Below, piece by piece: positions 1 to 8,162 of a stretch of 64,000 nucleotides of DNA. Source of the stretch: Laceyella putida (GTDB lineage Bacteria > Bacillota > Bacilli > Thermoactinomycetales > Thermoactinomycetaceae). Made by a program: the position numbers and the translations under genes. How positions within the stretch are numbered: the first letter of the stretch is position 1; each line of letters begins with the position of its first letter. The notes below the pieces were generated by a model. That model had not been told where the DNA came from, did no database searches, and saw nothing but the letters and a program-made list of their open reading frames with translations. Location: contig NZ_JBHTBW010000006.1 in NCBI RefSeq assembly GCF_042665195.1, positions 186,001 to 250,000 on the forward strand, written 5' to 3'.

Positions 1-104
1 TTGGAGCGGGCCCAGGCCTTCACCTGCTCCAAACTGGTGAATAAGACATTTCTCTCCAATTCTTGTTGTTCAAACGGCGTGATCTGTTCAAAGTTTACTC
101 CCAT
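1..104 (-). CDS. nuoB: NADH-quinone oxidoreductase subunit B, N-terminal fragment
   Basis: Only the first 34 codons are inside the window; the gene runs off the left edge. The start ATG (complement of 102-104) overlaps the end of nuoA by 10 bases. The visible peptide begins MGVNFEQITPFEQQELERNV and continues into an LEQVKAWARS stretch, which matches the N-terminus of bacterial NuoB, the complex I subunit that holds cluster N2 at the quinone site. The N2 cysteines lie outside the window, so the call rests on this short N-terminus and on the preceding nuoA. Confidence 0.85.
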   Translation of the reverse strand, partial: MGVNFEQITPFEQQELERNVLFTSLEQVKAWARS

Positions 105-475
105 TCCAACACCTTCTTTTTCCAGGCGTAGAGTAATCCCAACACAAGGAAGAAAATAAAGATCAGCATTTCCACAAGAATAAACAGCCCCACATCCGTG
201 CGAAGGGCATCATAACGAACCGCCCATGGATACAAGAAGACGGCTTCCACATCAAATATGACAAACAAAAGCGCAAACAAATAGTAACGGACGTTAAATT
301 GAACCCAGCTGTCCCCTTTGGGATCAACCCCGCTCTCATACGTGATCTCCTTTTCGGCCGTGGGGTTATGCGGACGTAACAGTCGGCCCAACGATAAAGC
401 GACAATCGGAAGCGCAATCCCGATCAGAAGGAAGACAGCGAGTTGCAAGTGGGTGGGATCAGGCGTCATGTTCAT
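95..475 (-). CDS. nuoA: NADH-quinone oxidoreductase subunit A
   Basis: A 126-residue membrane protein with three hydrophobic helices (about residues 10-30, 63-85 and 94-116). It has the family signature YESGVDPKG, then the loop with WVQFNVRYYLFALLFVIFD, containing the conserved FDVEAVFLYPW segment with membrane-embedded acidic residues. NuoA is part of the proton-pumping arm of complex I near the quinone-binding site, and its length is normal for the family. It is the first gene of the nuo operon and overlaps nuoB by 10 bases. A sigma-A-like promoter lies about 340 bases upstream, giving a long untranslated leader. Confidence 0.95.
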   Translation of the reverse strand: MNMTPDPTHLQLAVFLLIGIALPIVALSLGRLLRPHNPTAEKEITYESGVDPKGDSWVQFNVRYYLFALLFVIFDVEAVFLYPWAVRYDALRTDVGLFILVEMLIFIFFLVLGLLYAWKKKVLEWE

Positions 476-1123
476 CCCTCCTAGTGGAAAATGACGGAGA
501 CGGATCTGCCATCCGCCTATAAAACGCTTACATTACCTGTGGATTTATAGAGATTTTGCAAGATGAACACCTGAAATCGGTGATCGCCCTCACCTTTTGC
601 CACAAGGTTCTTCATCAATTGTCGGCTCCGAGTGAGGAATCCTGAAGTGGCCATTCCCCTGCCCCAGCGCAGAGGATTCCCGGGCGATCCTGCAATATGG
701 CGATGCGCCATGCAAGCCCTGTTGGACTTCGGTCCTTACGCCCCACGACTAAGCCGAGCTTTGACATATAAAACTTAAAGTGAAGTGTAGAAACTTCCAC
801 TTCTATTGTTTGATTATACAACACTTTCCTAATTGTGAGAAGGTTGACGAAAACGACGAAAAATTGTCCGAATATCTCCGTTGACGAATAGATTGTTCTG
901 TCCGTAGATATTCTTGCTATTACCGCGATTAAATATTTTATTATTTATTCTGAAAATACAACCAAAAGGGAGCGGTCCTCCGCATTCACCCCATCCTCAC
1001 GACATCTCGACTTACTCCCCGCGACTTTCGCATGACAGTCCAAGCCCTTCCCCAACAATCGATTGGATCTTTCGCCAAAGGCCTGCATTTTCATCAGCCC
1101 GCCAAAACCCATTCTTCCTTAAA
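476..1123. other. Gene-free interval between nuoA and atpC
   Basis: About 650 bases without a convincing gene. On the minus strand it holds the nuo promoter and the long nuo leader. The part around 860-960 is AT-rich and contains AATATCT/AGATATT arms (871-877 and 906-912). Short reading frames here have no recognisable sequence and no good ribosome-binding site. Confidence 0.6.
813..841 (-). promoter_or_regulatory. Candidate sigma-A promoter of the nuo operon
   Basis: On the minus strand a TTCTCA box (836-841) is followed after 17 bases by a perfect TATAAT (813-818). Transcription would start near 806, leaving a leader of about 330 nt before nuoA. The -35 box matches the consensus at four of six positions. 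Confidence 0.55.
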
Positions 1124-1160
1124 TAAAAAAAAGAGGACTTTAGCTACACTAAAATCCCCT
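1124..1160 (-). terminator. Intrinsic terminator after atpC
   Basis: Read on the minus strand, AGGGGATTTTAG and CTAAAGTCCTCT pair (with G-U pairs) around a 5-base loop and are followed by a run of eight T residues. It lies about 35 bases beyond the atpC stop codon and ends the ATP synthase transcript. Confidence 0.85.
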
Positions 1161-1192
1161 CCAACGGTTGGTCATATCCATCGCGGTTCAGT

Positions 1193-1447
1193 TTATACAC
1201 CGGCCGATTCAGCTAAGATCGTCACTTTGTCAGGCCGCACTTCAATAAATCCGCCACGGACGGAAATAACCTCTTCCGATCCGTCTTTCTTGATCCGCAC
1301 CGTATCACCTTTCAGCGGGCTGACAAATGGCGCATGCTTGGGAAGAATCCCCACATCCCCATTGGCCGCACGGGTAATAACCATTTCTACTTGTTCAGAG
1401 TACACGACCTTTTCAGGTGTAACGATATCCAATTGAATTTTGCTCAT
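1193..1447 (-). CDS. atpC: ATP synthase epsilon subunit lacking the C-terminal helical domain
   Basis: 84 residues beginning MSKIQLDIVTPEKVVYSEQV, the usual start of the epsilon beta-sandwich. The sandwich is complete, with GDVGILPKHAPFVSPL and FIEVRPDKVTILAESA. Most Bacillales epsilon subunits are about 130-140 residues, and the missing part is the two-helix C-terminal domain that inhibits F1 rotation and binds ATP in several species. Translation stops right after the sandwich, and the bases that follow code for nothing helical before the terminator 35 bases on, so a simple frameshift is unlikely. The gene is separated from atpD by about 510 bases containing a terminator-like hairpin and a repeat, so it may be expressed at a different level from the rest of the operon. 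A short frame ending in an ATGA overlap (about 16 codons) precedes the start. Confidence 0.9.
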   Translation of the reverse strand: MSKIQLDIVTPEKVVYSEQVEMVITRAANGDVGILPKHAPFVSPLKGDTVRIKKDGSEEVISVRGGFIEVRPDKVTILAESAGV

Positions 1448-1896
1448 GTGGACATCCTGCTACTCACCAAGCGATAAAACCTGGCCACAGCCATGTCTTT
1501 TCACACGGTAGCAGTCATTCACCTCCCCATCTCGGAGTTGAGGCTAAAATCTATGCAAATCGAACGATGCAAAGGAAAACGTCCCTTAACCACCGTATCG
1601 ATAAAAGCCCATCTCAGCCGTGCCATGTGCAAACCACATCAGGGCAACAACCCTTCAATGTTTAGAAGCTATTTCAAAACCATCTTTTGGATGGAGAAAT
1701 GGCTATTGCGATCGCTCCAAAACCGTTTTCCCATTCGCTTCACGCGGGACGAGGCGCTCATCGGGAAAAGGTTTTTCCGCTCATCAACGACTTTTGAAAT
1801 AACTTGTAGTAAAATCCATCAATTATCGATCAGGCCGTAAGCGAAGGGCGTGGACCCCCTGAACAAATGGTTTGTCACCACATTACGGCGGAGATG
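1448..1896. other. Expanded atpD-atpC intergenic region
   Basis: In most Bacillales atpD and atpC are nearly adjacent. Here about 510 bases separate them. The interval holds the atpD-proximal terminator-like hairpin, a 140-base repeat with inverted ends (1666-1805), and about 200 bases before atpC with no recognisable gene and no strong promoter that I can see. Confidence 0.7.
1666..1805. repeat. MITE-like element with 14-bp inverted ends
   Basis: The left end AAGCTATTTCAAAA (1666-1679) and the right end TTTTGAAATAACTT (1792-1805) are inverted repeats with one mismatch. The inner 70 bases (about 1713-1782) match, in reverse complement, the core of the repeat at 24934-25062: shared blocks are GCGGAAAAACCTTTTCCCGA, then GTGAAGCGA, then GGAAAACGGTTTTG. 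It encodes no protein and is small, so it is probably a non-autonomous mobile element. Confidence 0.65.
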
Positions 1897-1942
1897 GGAA
1901 AACTGCCTGGCAGAATCGATCCATCGGGACGAAGCCAGGCAG
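1897..1942 (-). terminator. Terminator-like hairpin after atpD
   Basis: On the minus strand CTGCCTGGC (1934-1942) pairs with GCCAGGCAG (1903-1911) across a 22-base loop and is followed by TTTT. It sits about 15 bases after the atpD stop. The short T run suggests partial termination, with some read-through into atpC. Confidence 0.6.
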
Positions 1943-1955
1943 ATTCGCTTGTGTT

Positions 1956-3356
1956 TTAACCGGTGTAACCCAGTGATTTCGCTTTTTCAATCGCTTCGTC
2001 AATGGTACCCACCATGTAGAAAGCGTCTTCTGGCAAATCATCATGTTTGCCTTCCAGGAGCTCTTTGAAACCGCGGACGGTTTCTTTCACTGGCACATAT
2101 ACCCCCGGTTGACCAGTGAACTGTTCCGCCACGTGCATGTTTTGGGAGAGGAATTTCTCCACTTTCCGCGCACGGGCAACCAGTTGCTTATCTTCATCAG
2201 ACAGTTCATCCATACCCAAGATGGCGATGATATCTTGCAACTCTTGATAGCGTTGCAGGATTTGCTGCACGCCACGCGCTACACGATAATGCTCTTCCCC
2301 TACCACAGCTGGGGTCAGGATGCGGGAGGTTGACGCCAATGGGTCTACCGCCGGGTAAATCCCTTTTTGGGTCAGGCGACGCTCCAAGTTGGTGGTTGCA
2401 TCCAAGTGGGCGAAGGTGGTTGCCGGAGCTGGGTCGGTGTAGTCGTCCGCCGGTACGTAAATCGCTTGGATCGAGGTAACGGAACCGGTTTTGGTGGACG
2501 TGATCCGCTCTTGCAATTGACCCATTTCCGTTGCCAAGGTCGGTTGGTAACCCACCGCGGACGGCATACGGCCCAACAGCGCGGATACCTCGGAACCGGC
2601 TTGGGTAAAGCGGAAGATGTTGTCGATGAACAAGAGCACGTCTTGCCCTTCGCTGTCACGGAAGTGTTCAGCCATGGTCAAACCAGTCAAGGCCACACGC
2701 ATACGTGCACCCGGTGGCTCGTTCATCTGACCGAATACCATGACCGTTTTGTTGATAACGCCGGAGTCGCTCATCTCATGATACAAGTCGTTCCCCTCAC
2801 GGGTACGCTCGCCTACTCCCGCGAATACGGAGAGACCGCCGTGCTCTTGGGCAACGTTGTTGATCAGCTCTTGGATGAGTACGGTTTTACCTACACCCGC
2901 ACCACCGAACAGACCGATCTTGCCCCCCTTGGCATACGGGCAGAGCAAGTCTACGACTTTAATACCGGTTTCCAGCATTTCTGCCTGGGTGGATTGTTCT
3001 TCAAAGCTTGGTGCCGGACGGTGAATGGGCAGAAACTCTTCCGCATTCACTGGGCCCGCTTCGTCGATCGGTTCACCCAATACGTTGAATACGCGTCCCA
3101 ATGCCGGACGACCAACCGGAACGCTGATGGGTTTACCCGTGTCAACGGCTTCCATGCCGCGAACCAACCCGTCGGTGGAAGCCATCGCTACCGCGCGAAC
3201 AATATTGTCACCCAAGTGAACAGAGGCTTCCAACACCAGTTCACTTCCATCGTTACGCTTAACTTTAATCGCGTTATAAATCTCAGGCAAATGGCCGCTT
3301 TCGAATTGCACGTCTACTACCGGACCCATTACCTGAAGCACACGTCCAGTGCTCAT
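1956..3356 (-). CDS. atpD: ATP synthase F1 beta subunit
   Basis: 466 residues, normal length. It is the catalytic subunit of F1. The Walker A loop GGAGVGKT is at residues 151-158, GERTREGNDLYHEM follows, and the DELSDEDK stretch corresponds to the DELSEED lever near the C-terminus. The start is an ATG behind AAGGAGGGAACGAG. It lies between atpG and the displaced atpC in the order I-B-E-F-H-A-G-D. Nothing unusual is seen in the protein itself. Confidence 0.98.
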   Translation of the reverse strand: MSTGRVLQVMGPVVDVQFESGHLPEIYNAIKVKRNDGSELVLEASVHLGDNIVRAVAMASTDGLVRGMEAVDTGKPISVPVGRPALGRVFNVLGEPIDEAGPVNAEEFLPIHRPAPSFEEQSTQAEMLETGIKVVDLLCPYAKGGKIGLFGGAGVGKTVLIQELINNVAQEHGGLSVFAGVGERTREGNDLYHEMSDSGVINKTVMVFGQMNEPPGARMRVALTGLTMAEHFRDSEGQDVLLFIDNIFRFTQAGSEVSALLGRMPSAVGYQPTLATEMGQLQERITSTKTGSVTSIQAIYVPADDYTDPAPATTFAHLDATTNLERRLTQKGIYPAVDPLASTSRILTPAVVGEEHYRVARGVQQILQRYQELQDIIAILGMDELSDEDKQLVARARKVEKFLSQNMHVAEQFTGQPGVYVPVKETVRGFKELLEGKHDDLPEDAFYMVGTIDEAIEKAKSLGYTG

Positions 3357-3439
3357 CTCGTTCCCTCCTTAAACTGCATTTGCATCTATCAAAACAGGAT
3401 CATCCCGCTATCTTTGCTTCAATCAAGCATGAGTCCGTA

Positions 3440-4312
3440 CTATTCCAGTGCCGCCGCGCCGCCGACGATCTCCGCAATTTCTTGCGTGATGGCCGCTTGC
3501 CGCGCCCGGTTGAATTGCAGCTTCAATGCTTCAATCATTTCCGTCGCGTTGTCGGTCGCATTGCTCATCGCGTTCATCCGAGCCGCGTGTTCACTCGCTT
3601 TTCCATCTAAAAGAGCGCTATAGATAAGTGCTTCTGCATAACGTGGAAGCAGAGTGGACAACACTTCTTCTTGGGATGGTTCATACTCGTAAACCGTTCT
3701 GCCAGTTTGGCCGGACTCCGCCAAGTCGTCTCCCGCCAGCGGCAATATGCGTTTTTCCGTCGGACGCTGAACCACTGGGTTGACAAACTCATTGTATAAC
3801 AGGTAAAGCTCATCAAACTTCTCTTCCGCATAAAAGCGAACAGCTTGCTCCGAGATCTCTTTCACATCCGCAAACGTTGGCGAATCTGACAGGCCCGTCA
3901 CTTCATTGATGACAGGGTAATTGCGCTTTTTAAGGAAATCGCGTCCTTTCCGTCCAATCACAAAGATGACATACTCCTCTTTGCTTTGGTGGCGCTCTTT
4001 CAGACTGGAGAGCAACTTGCGGAGCAAGTTACCGTTATACCCACCAGCTTGGCCGCGATCAGAGGTGATAATCAAATAGCCCGTTTTCTTAATTGGACGG
4101 GAAACGAGCATCGGGTGCTTGGAGCCCGTCGTGCCTTGAGCGATGTTCACGATCACATCACGCAGCTTTTCCGCATATGGACGGGCCGCCTGCGCTTGTT
4201 CTTGCGCGCGGCGCAGTTTGGCTGCGGACACCAGTTTCAGCGCCTTGGTTGTCTTCCTGATATCCTCTTTCGATTTAATGCTCCGCTTAATATCCCGCAT
4301 CGATTGCCCCAT
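3440..4312 (-). CDS. atpG: ATP synthase F1 gamma subunit
   Basis: 290 residues forming the central rotor shaft: N-terminal helix MGQSMRDIKRSIKSKEDIRK and C-terminal helix ending QEIAEIVGGAAALE, the coiled coil inside F1. The frame could extend 23 codons further upstream, but ATG at 4310-4312 has a good AAAGGCGGTG site 6 bases away and matches the family start. It lies 83 bases downstream of atpA. Confidence 0.97.
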   Translation of the reverse strand: MGQSMRDIKRSIKSKEDIRKTTKALKLVSAAKLRRAQEQAQAARPYAEKLRDVIVNIAQGTTGSKHPMLVSRPIKKTGYLIITSDRGQAGGYNGNLLRKLLSSLKERHQSKEEYVIFVIGRKGRDFLKKRNYPVINEVTGLSDSPTFADVKEISEQAVRFYAEEKFDELYLLYNEFVNPVVQRPTEKRILPLAGDDLAESGQTGRTVYEYEPSQEEVLSTLLPRYAEALIYSALLDGKASEHAARMNAMSNATDNATEMIEALKLQFNRARQAAITQEIAEIVGGAAALE

Positions 4313-4407
4313 GTGTTCACCGCCTTTCTGTTGCCGAACATTCGTCGGAGCCGCCGGCCCGCTGCCGCATGAGCGGCTCAAACGAGTGTCAGTAGTGGAA
4401 ACTTAAC

Positions 4408-5925
4408 TTACTTGTTGGTTGCGACAAAACCTTTTTTGAACTCATTGATCGCTTCGAGCAGTTTCTTCTCATTGTCTTCCTTCATCACTTTGTTCTCAGC
4501 GATGCTTTCGAGTACGTCTTTGTTGTTCGCGTCTAGGAAGGCATGGAATTCCGCTTCAAAACGACGAACATCTTCAACCGCGATGTCATCCAAATGGCCT
4601 TTGGTCACCAAATACAGGGACACCACTTGCTTCTCAACGGCAAGGGGTTGATGCTCGTCTTGCTTCAGAATCTCAACAACGCGCTTCCCGCGCTCCAATT
4701 TCGCCGTGGTCGCTTTGTCCAGATCGGAACCGAACTGGGCAAACGCCGCCAATTCATAGTACTGGGACAGGTCCAGACGCAAGGTTCCCGCCACTTTGCT
4801 CATCGCTTTGATTTGCGCCGCACCACCCACACGGGAAACGGAGGTACCCACGTTAACCGCTGGACGCACACCAGAGTGGAACAAGCTGGACTCCAAGAAG
4901 ATTTGGCCGTCGGTGATGGAGATCACGTTGGTTGGGATATAAGCGGAGATGTCACCCGCTTGGGTTTCGATAAACGGCAGGGCCGTCAACGACCCGCCAC
5001 CGCGCGCATCCGACAATTTGGCCGCACGCTCCAACAAGCGGGAGTGCAGGTAGAATACATCCCCCGGATACGCTTCGCGGCCTGGCGGACGACGGAGCAA
5101 CAGGGACAGCTCGCGATAAGCGGCCGCTTGTTTGGACAAGTCATCATATACGCAGAGAACGTGACCGCCGTTGTACATGAAGTGCTCACCCATCGCACAA
5201 CCCGCATATGGGGCCAAGAAGAGGAGCGGTGCCGGGTCAGACGCACTCGCCACGACAACGATGGTGTATTCAAGCGCGCCAAAGCGACGCAGTTTCTCTA
5301 CCACTTGCGCTACGGTGGATGCCTTTTGACCGATCGCTACATAGACGCAGACCATGTCTTTGCCTTTTTGGTTGATGATCGTATCGAGCGCGACCGTGGT
5401 TTTACCCGTTTGACGATCGCCAATGATCAACTCGCGCTGGCCGCGACCGATTGGCACCATGGAGTCGATCGCTTTGATCCCGGTTTGCAAAGGCTCATGC
5501 ACCGATTTACGGTCAATCACGCCAGGTGCTTGCGACTCAACCGGGCGGAATTCTGTGGTTTCGATAGGACCTTTGCCGTCCAATGGCTGTCCGAGCGGGT
5601 TGACAACACGACCCAAGAGGGCTTTCCCCACTGGCACTTCCATCAGGCGACCCGTGCGTTTTACTTGGTCTCCTTCGCGAATGTCTTGGTATGGGCCCAG
5701 GATAACGATACCCACATGGTTTTCTTCCAAGTTCAGCACCATACCCATCACACCATTGCTGAACTCAACCAGCTCACCAGCCATGGCGTTATGCAGGCCG
5801 TGTGCGCGGGCGATACCGTCCCCGACTTGGATCACGGTACCTACGTCGGTCACTTCGACTTCGGCGCGGTAATTTTTGATCTGCTCTTTAATGAGGGAGC
5901 TGATCTCTTCCGGTTTAATGCTCAT
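4408..5925 (-). CDS. atpA: ATP synthase F1 alpha subunit
   Basis: 505 residues, the usual length. It is the non-catalytic nucleotide-binding subunit. Walker A GDRQTGKT is at 169-176, the alpha-specific RQTGKT/VALDTIINQKGK region follows, and VGTSVSRVGGAAQIKAM is near residue 370. It pairs with beta to form the F1 hexamer. A long frame on the opposite strand within this gene is a codon-bias shadow. Confidence 0.98.
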   Translation of the reverse strand: MSIKPEEISSLIKEQIKNYRAEVEVTDVGTVIQVGDGIARAHGLHNAMAGELVEFSNGVMGMVLNLEENHVGIVILGPYQDIREGDQVKRTGRLMEVPVGKALLGRVVNPLGQPLDGKGPIETTEFRPVESQAPGVIDRKSVHEPLQTGIKAIDSMVPIGRGQRELIIGDRQTGKTTVALDTIINQKGKDMVCVYVAIGQKASTVAQVVEKLRRFGALEYTIVVVASASDPAPLLFLAPYAGCAMGEHFMYNGGHVLCVYDDLSKQAAAYRELSLLLRRPPGREAYPGDVFYLHSRLLERAAKLSDARGGGSLTALPFIETQAGDISAYIPTNVISITDGQIFLESSLFHSGVRPAVNVGTSVSRVGGAAQIKAMSKVAGTLRLDLSQYYELAAFAQFGSDLDKATTAKLERGKRVVEILKQDEHQPLAVEKQVVSLYLVTKGHLDDIAVEDVRRFEAEFHAFLDANNKDVLESIAENKVMKEDNEKKLLEAINEFKKGFVATNK

Positions 5926-5958
5926 AATGGTTCACCCCAATCTTTCCATCTGTATGTT

Positions 5959-6504
5959 CTATCCGATTCTGCTTTGCTTCAGCCGATCTTGAAAGCGGGC
6001 CAACTTTGTCTTTAAGCTTCCGTCATATAAGCGGTCGCCCACTCGCACGATCACGCCGCCCAAGATGTCGGAATCCACTTTTTCGGTAATTTGAATCTTT
6101 TTGCCGATGATGGGTTCAAACGTTTTGACGATCTCCGCCTTATTCTCATCGGTGAGCGGGAAGGCCGTGGTGACGACCGCCTCCGCGATTCCTCTCGTTT
6201 CGTTGGCCAGGTGTTTGTATTCGGCTGCCACTTCTGGGATGATGCCTTCACGGCGGCGGTCAGCCAACACATACAAGAAGTTCTTCGTGTATTCGTTCAC
6301 ATCAGCAAACAGCTTGTCAAACACCTCTTGCTTTTGCGCGGCGGTGGTGGAGGGATGGCCTACCCACATCGCCAGCTCAGGGGAAGCGGCAAACGTAGCC
6401 GCCACTTTTTGCAGATCTTGCTCTACGCGATCCAAGCATTTCTTTTCCGCGGCGACCTCAAACAATGCTTTTGCGTATCGCTTTGCGACAACCGATCCGC
6501 TCAT
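5959..6504 (-). CDS. atpH: ATP synthase F1 delta subunit
   Basis: 181 residues, peripheral-stalk subunit that joins F1 alpha to the b subunits. It has the N-terminal VAKRYAKALFEVA helix of the OSCP/delta family and the C-terminal signature DILGGVIVRVGDRLYDGSL. The start codon overlaps the atpF stop by 4 bases, so the two are translationally coupled. Confidence 0.97.
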   Translation of the reverse strand: MSGSVVAKRYAKALFEVAAEKKCLDRVEQDLQKVAATFAASPELAMWVGHPSTTAAQKQEVFDKLFADVNEYTKNFLYVLADRRREGIIPEVAAEYKHLANETRGIAEAVVTTAFPLTDENKAEIVKTFEPIIGKKIQITEKVDSDILGGVIVRVGDRLYDGSLKTKLARFQDRLKQSRIG

Positions 6505-6989
6505 TGCACTCTTCCTACCTGCTCGAGATAGCTTTCCACCAGCTCAGCTTGCCCTTTTCCATCCAGTTCTTTTTCGATCAGCTTGGATGCGAGCTGAACG
6601 GACAGGGCACCCACTTCACTACGCAGGCTGGCAAGCGCTTTTTCTTTCTCGCGTTCGATTTCATTGGTCGCCTCTTTGATCATGCGCTCCGCGCGCTCTT
6701 GCGCTTTGGCGATGATCTCTTCCGCTTCACGGTCTTTTTGCGCTTTGGCGCGATCGATGATCTCTTTCGCTTCTTTGCGCGCTTTCTCCAGCGCCTCACG
6801 TTGCTCTTCGATGAGCTCTTCCGCTTCTTTGCGGCTCTTCTCGGCAGCCTTGATCTGGCCTTCGATGTGCTCTTGGCGTTGCTGCATGGTGTTCAGCATC
6901 GGACGAAGAGCGTACTTGGAAACAAGAAGCATTAATACGATGAATGCGACAAGCTGAAACAGCATCGTACCGATTTCAATTTGCAACAA
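6501..6989 (-). CDS. atpF: ATP synthase Fo b subunit
   Basis: 162 residues: one N-terminal membrane helix (about residues 8-27), then a long charged coiled coil rich in Glu, Lys, Arg and Ala that forms the peripheral stalk. The start appears to be TTG (complement of 6987-6989) behind GGGAGTGAACGGG; I see no in-frame ATG that would keep the membrane helix. The weak start codon fits the low stoichiometry of b compared with c. It overlaps atpH by 4 bases. Confidence 0.94.
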   Translation of the reverse strand: MLQIEIGTMLFQLVAFIVLMLLVSKYALRPMLNTMQQRQEHIEGQIKAAEKSRKEAEELIEEQREALEKARKEAKEIIDRAKAQKDREAEEIIAKAQERAERMIKEATNEIEREKEKALASLRSEVGALSVQLASKLIEKELDGKGQAELVESYLEQVGRVQ

Positions 6990-7054
6990 ACCCGTTCACT
7001 CCCTTCGATCTTATGGGATTCTATCCAATCCGGTAGGTTGGTTTCAAGCAGAAG

Positions 7055-7086
7055 GGGACGGGGAAATGAGTGGTTATCCCCGTCCT
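7055..7086 (-). promoter_or_regulatory. Strong mRNA hairpin between atpE and atpF
   Basis: Ten-base arms TCCCCGTCCT (7077-7086) and GGGACGGGGA (7055-7064) pair around a 12-base loop. No T run follows, so it is unlikely to be a full terminator. It begins 20 bases after the atpE stop codon and could protect the atpE mRNA from 3' exonucleases or allow partial termination, which fits the need for about ten c subunits per two b subunits. The function is inferred from position. Confidence 0.6.
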
Positions 7087-7105
7087 GAGTTGTTTTGTCC
7101 TAAAC

Positions 7106-7333
7106 TTACTTCAAGATTCCCAGAACTGCCATGATGCCGAATGCAACGGAGATGATTGGCAGGGCCTCTACGAGCGCGATACCGATAAAGGTTTGACCGA
7201 ACAACAGGCCACGGGCTTCCGGTTGGCGAGCCACGCCTTCCAGATAACGGCCAAACACCAACGCGTTACCAATACCCCCTGCGATTGCGGCAAAAGCGAG
7301 CATAATTGCACCAGCTAAGATAGTCAAATCCAT
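7106..7333 (-). CDS. atpE: ATP synthase Fo c subunit (rotor ring proteolipid)
   Basis: 75 residues, two membrane helices joined by a polar loop with GVARQPEARG. The proton-carrying carboxylate is Glu56 in the second helix (GIALVEALP). The Na+-binding ligand pattern of sodium-type c rings is not apparent, so this is probably a proton ring. Two ATGs lie two codons apart; the second (7331-7333) is better spaced from AAGGAGG, the first would add MK. Confidence 0.96.
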   Translation of the reverse strand: MDLTILAGAIMLAFAAIAGGIGNALVFGRYLEGVARQPEARGLLFGQTFIGIALVEALPIISVAFGIMAVLGILK

Positions 7334-7378
7334 TTTCATTTCCTCCTTGGAATTTAATTGATTCTTTTTAAGATAGTT

Positions 7379-8152
7379 TTAGTGATCGGAAGACAGTTTC
7401 ATCGACATATAAACCATTGCCAATACGGTAAACACATAAGCTTGGATGGCTCCCACAAAGACGGAGTAGCCCAACCAGACGATGAGAGGGGCTCCTGTTA
7501 AGAGGACAGACCCTTTCAACAGCACTGCAATCAAAATCTCACCGGCGAAGATGTTCGCCCATAGACGCATGCCGTGCGTCACCGGCTTGGCGATCTCATC
7601 GATCACGTGCAACGGGAACATCCAGGCGAATGGTTGGAAATAGTGGGACGCATACTTCTTAGGTGACCTTTTGATGCCGAGGAAGTGGGCCACAATGGTG
7701 ATGGCAAAAGCCATTGCCAGGGTAACGTTGATGTCAGCGGTCGGCGATTTCCACCATGCGTAGGCATTGTGCTCTCCCTCACCGCCTCCATGATGCGCGT
7801 TGGCTTCAATGCCAAGCGCGGGCATCGGATGATGGTGTTCTGTCACCACGTTAAACATGAGTCCGAGTTGGTTGGCGATAAAAATAAACAAAAAGAGCGA
7901 AAATGCAAAGCCATAAAAGCGTTCGCGTGTTTTGGCCCCTTCGATGTTGGACCGGACGATCCCCTGCGTAAACTCAACGATCATCTCGACCAAGTTTTGC
8001 ATGCCGGTCGGAACCAGGGCCAAGCGCCGCGTCGCAAGCATGGTGATGAGCAAAACCAAGATGCAAGTGATGGTCGTCATGATCATGACGGTCACATCAA
8101 ACTGAATCTTCAGGCCAGCTAGCTCAAACGCCAGTTTTGGTGTTTTCTCCAT
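7379..8152 (-). CDS. atpB: ATP synthase Fo a subunit
   Basis: 257 residues, multi-spanning stator subunit that forms the proton half-channels with the c ring. The key arginine lies in the helix containing GMRLWANIFAGEIL, and the last helix has GAIQAYVFTVLAMVYM. A His/Glu-rich loop (EHHHPMPALGIEANAHHGGGEGEH) around residues 105-130 is longer than in many relatives. The start is ATG at 8150-8152 with GGAG immediately upstream and AAAGGGGTGAA further up. Confidence 0.96.
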   Translation of the reverse strand: MEKTPKLAFELAGLKIQFDVTVMIMTTITCILVLLITMLATRRLALVPTGMQNLVEMIVEFTQGIVRSNIEGAKTRERFYGFAFSLFLFIFIANQLGLMFNVVTEHHHPMPALGIEANAHHGGGEGEHNAYAWWKSPTADINVTLAMAFAITIVAHFLGIKRSPKKYASHYFQPFAWMFPLHVIDEIAKPVTHGMRLWANIFAGEILIAVLLKGSVLLTGAPLIVWLGYSVFVGAIQAYVFTVLAMVYMSMKLSSDH

Positions 8153-8162
8153 GTCTCCAGCT

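Noticed and set aside
517..824. Two short minus-strand frames in the nuo leader
   Set aside because: No good ribosome-binding site, no recognisable sequence, and they lie between a likely promoter and nuoA, where an untranslated leader is simpler.
4543..6015. Long open frame (490 codons) opposite atpA
   Set aside because: It lies antisense to an unmistakable atpA and its translation shows no known family; it results from the codon bias of the real gene. The same holds for frames opposite atpD (2367-3623), hbd/thiolase (46341-47633), tsaC (13655-14941) and glyA (9941-11125).
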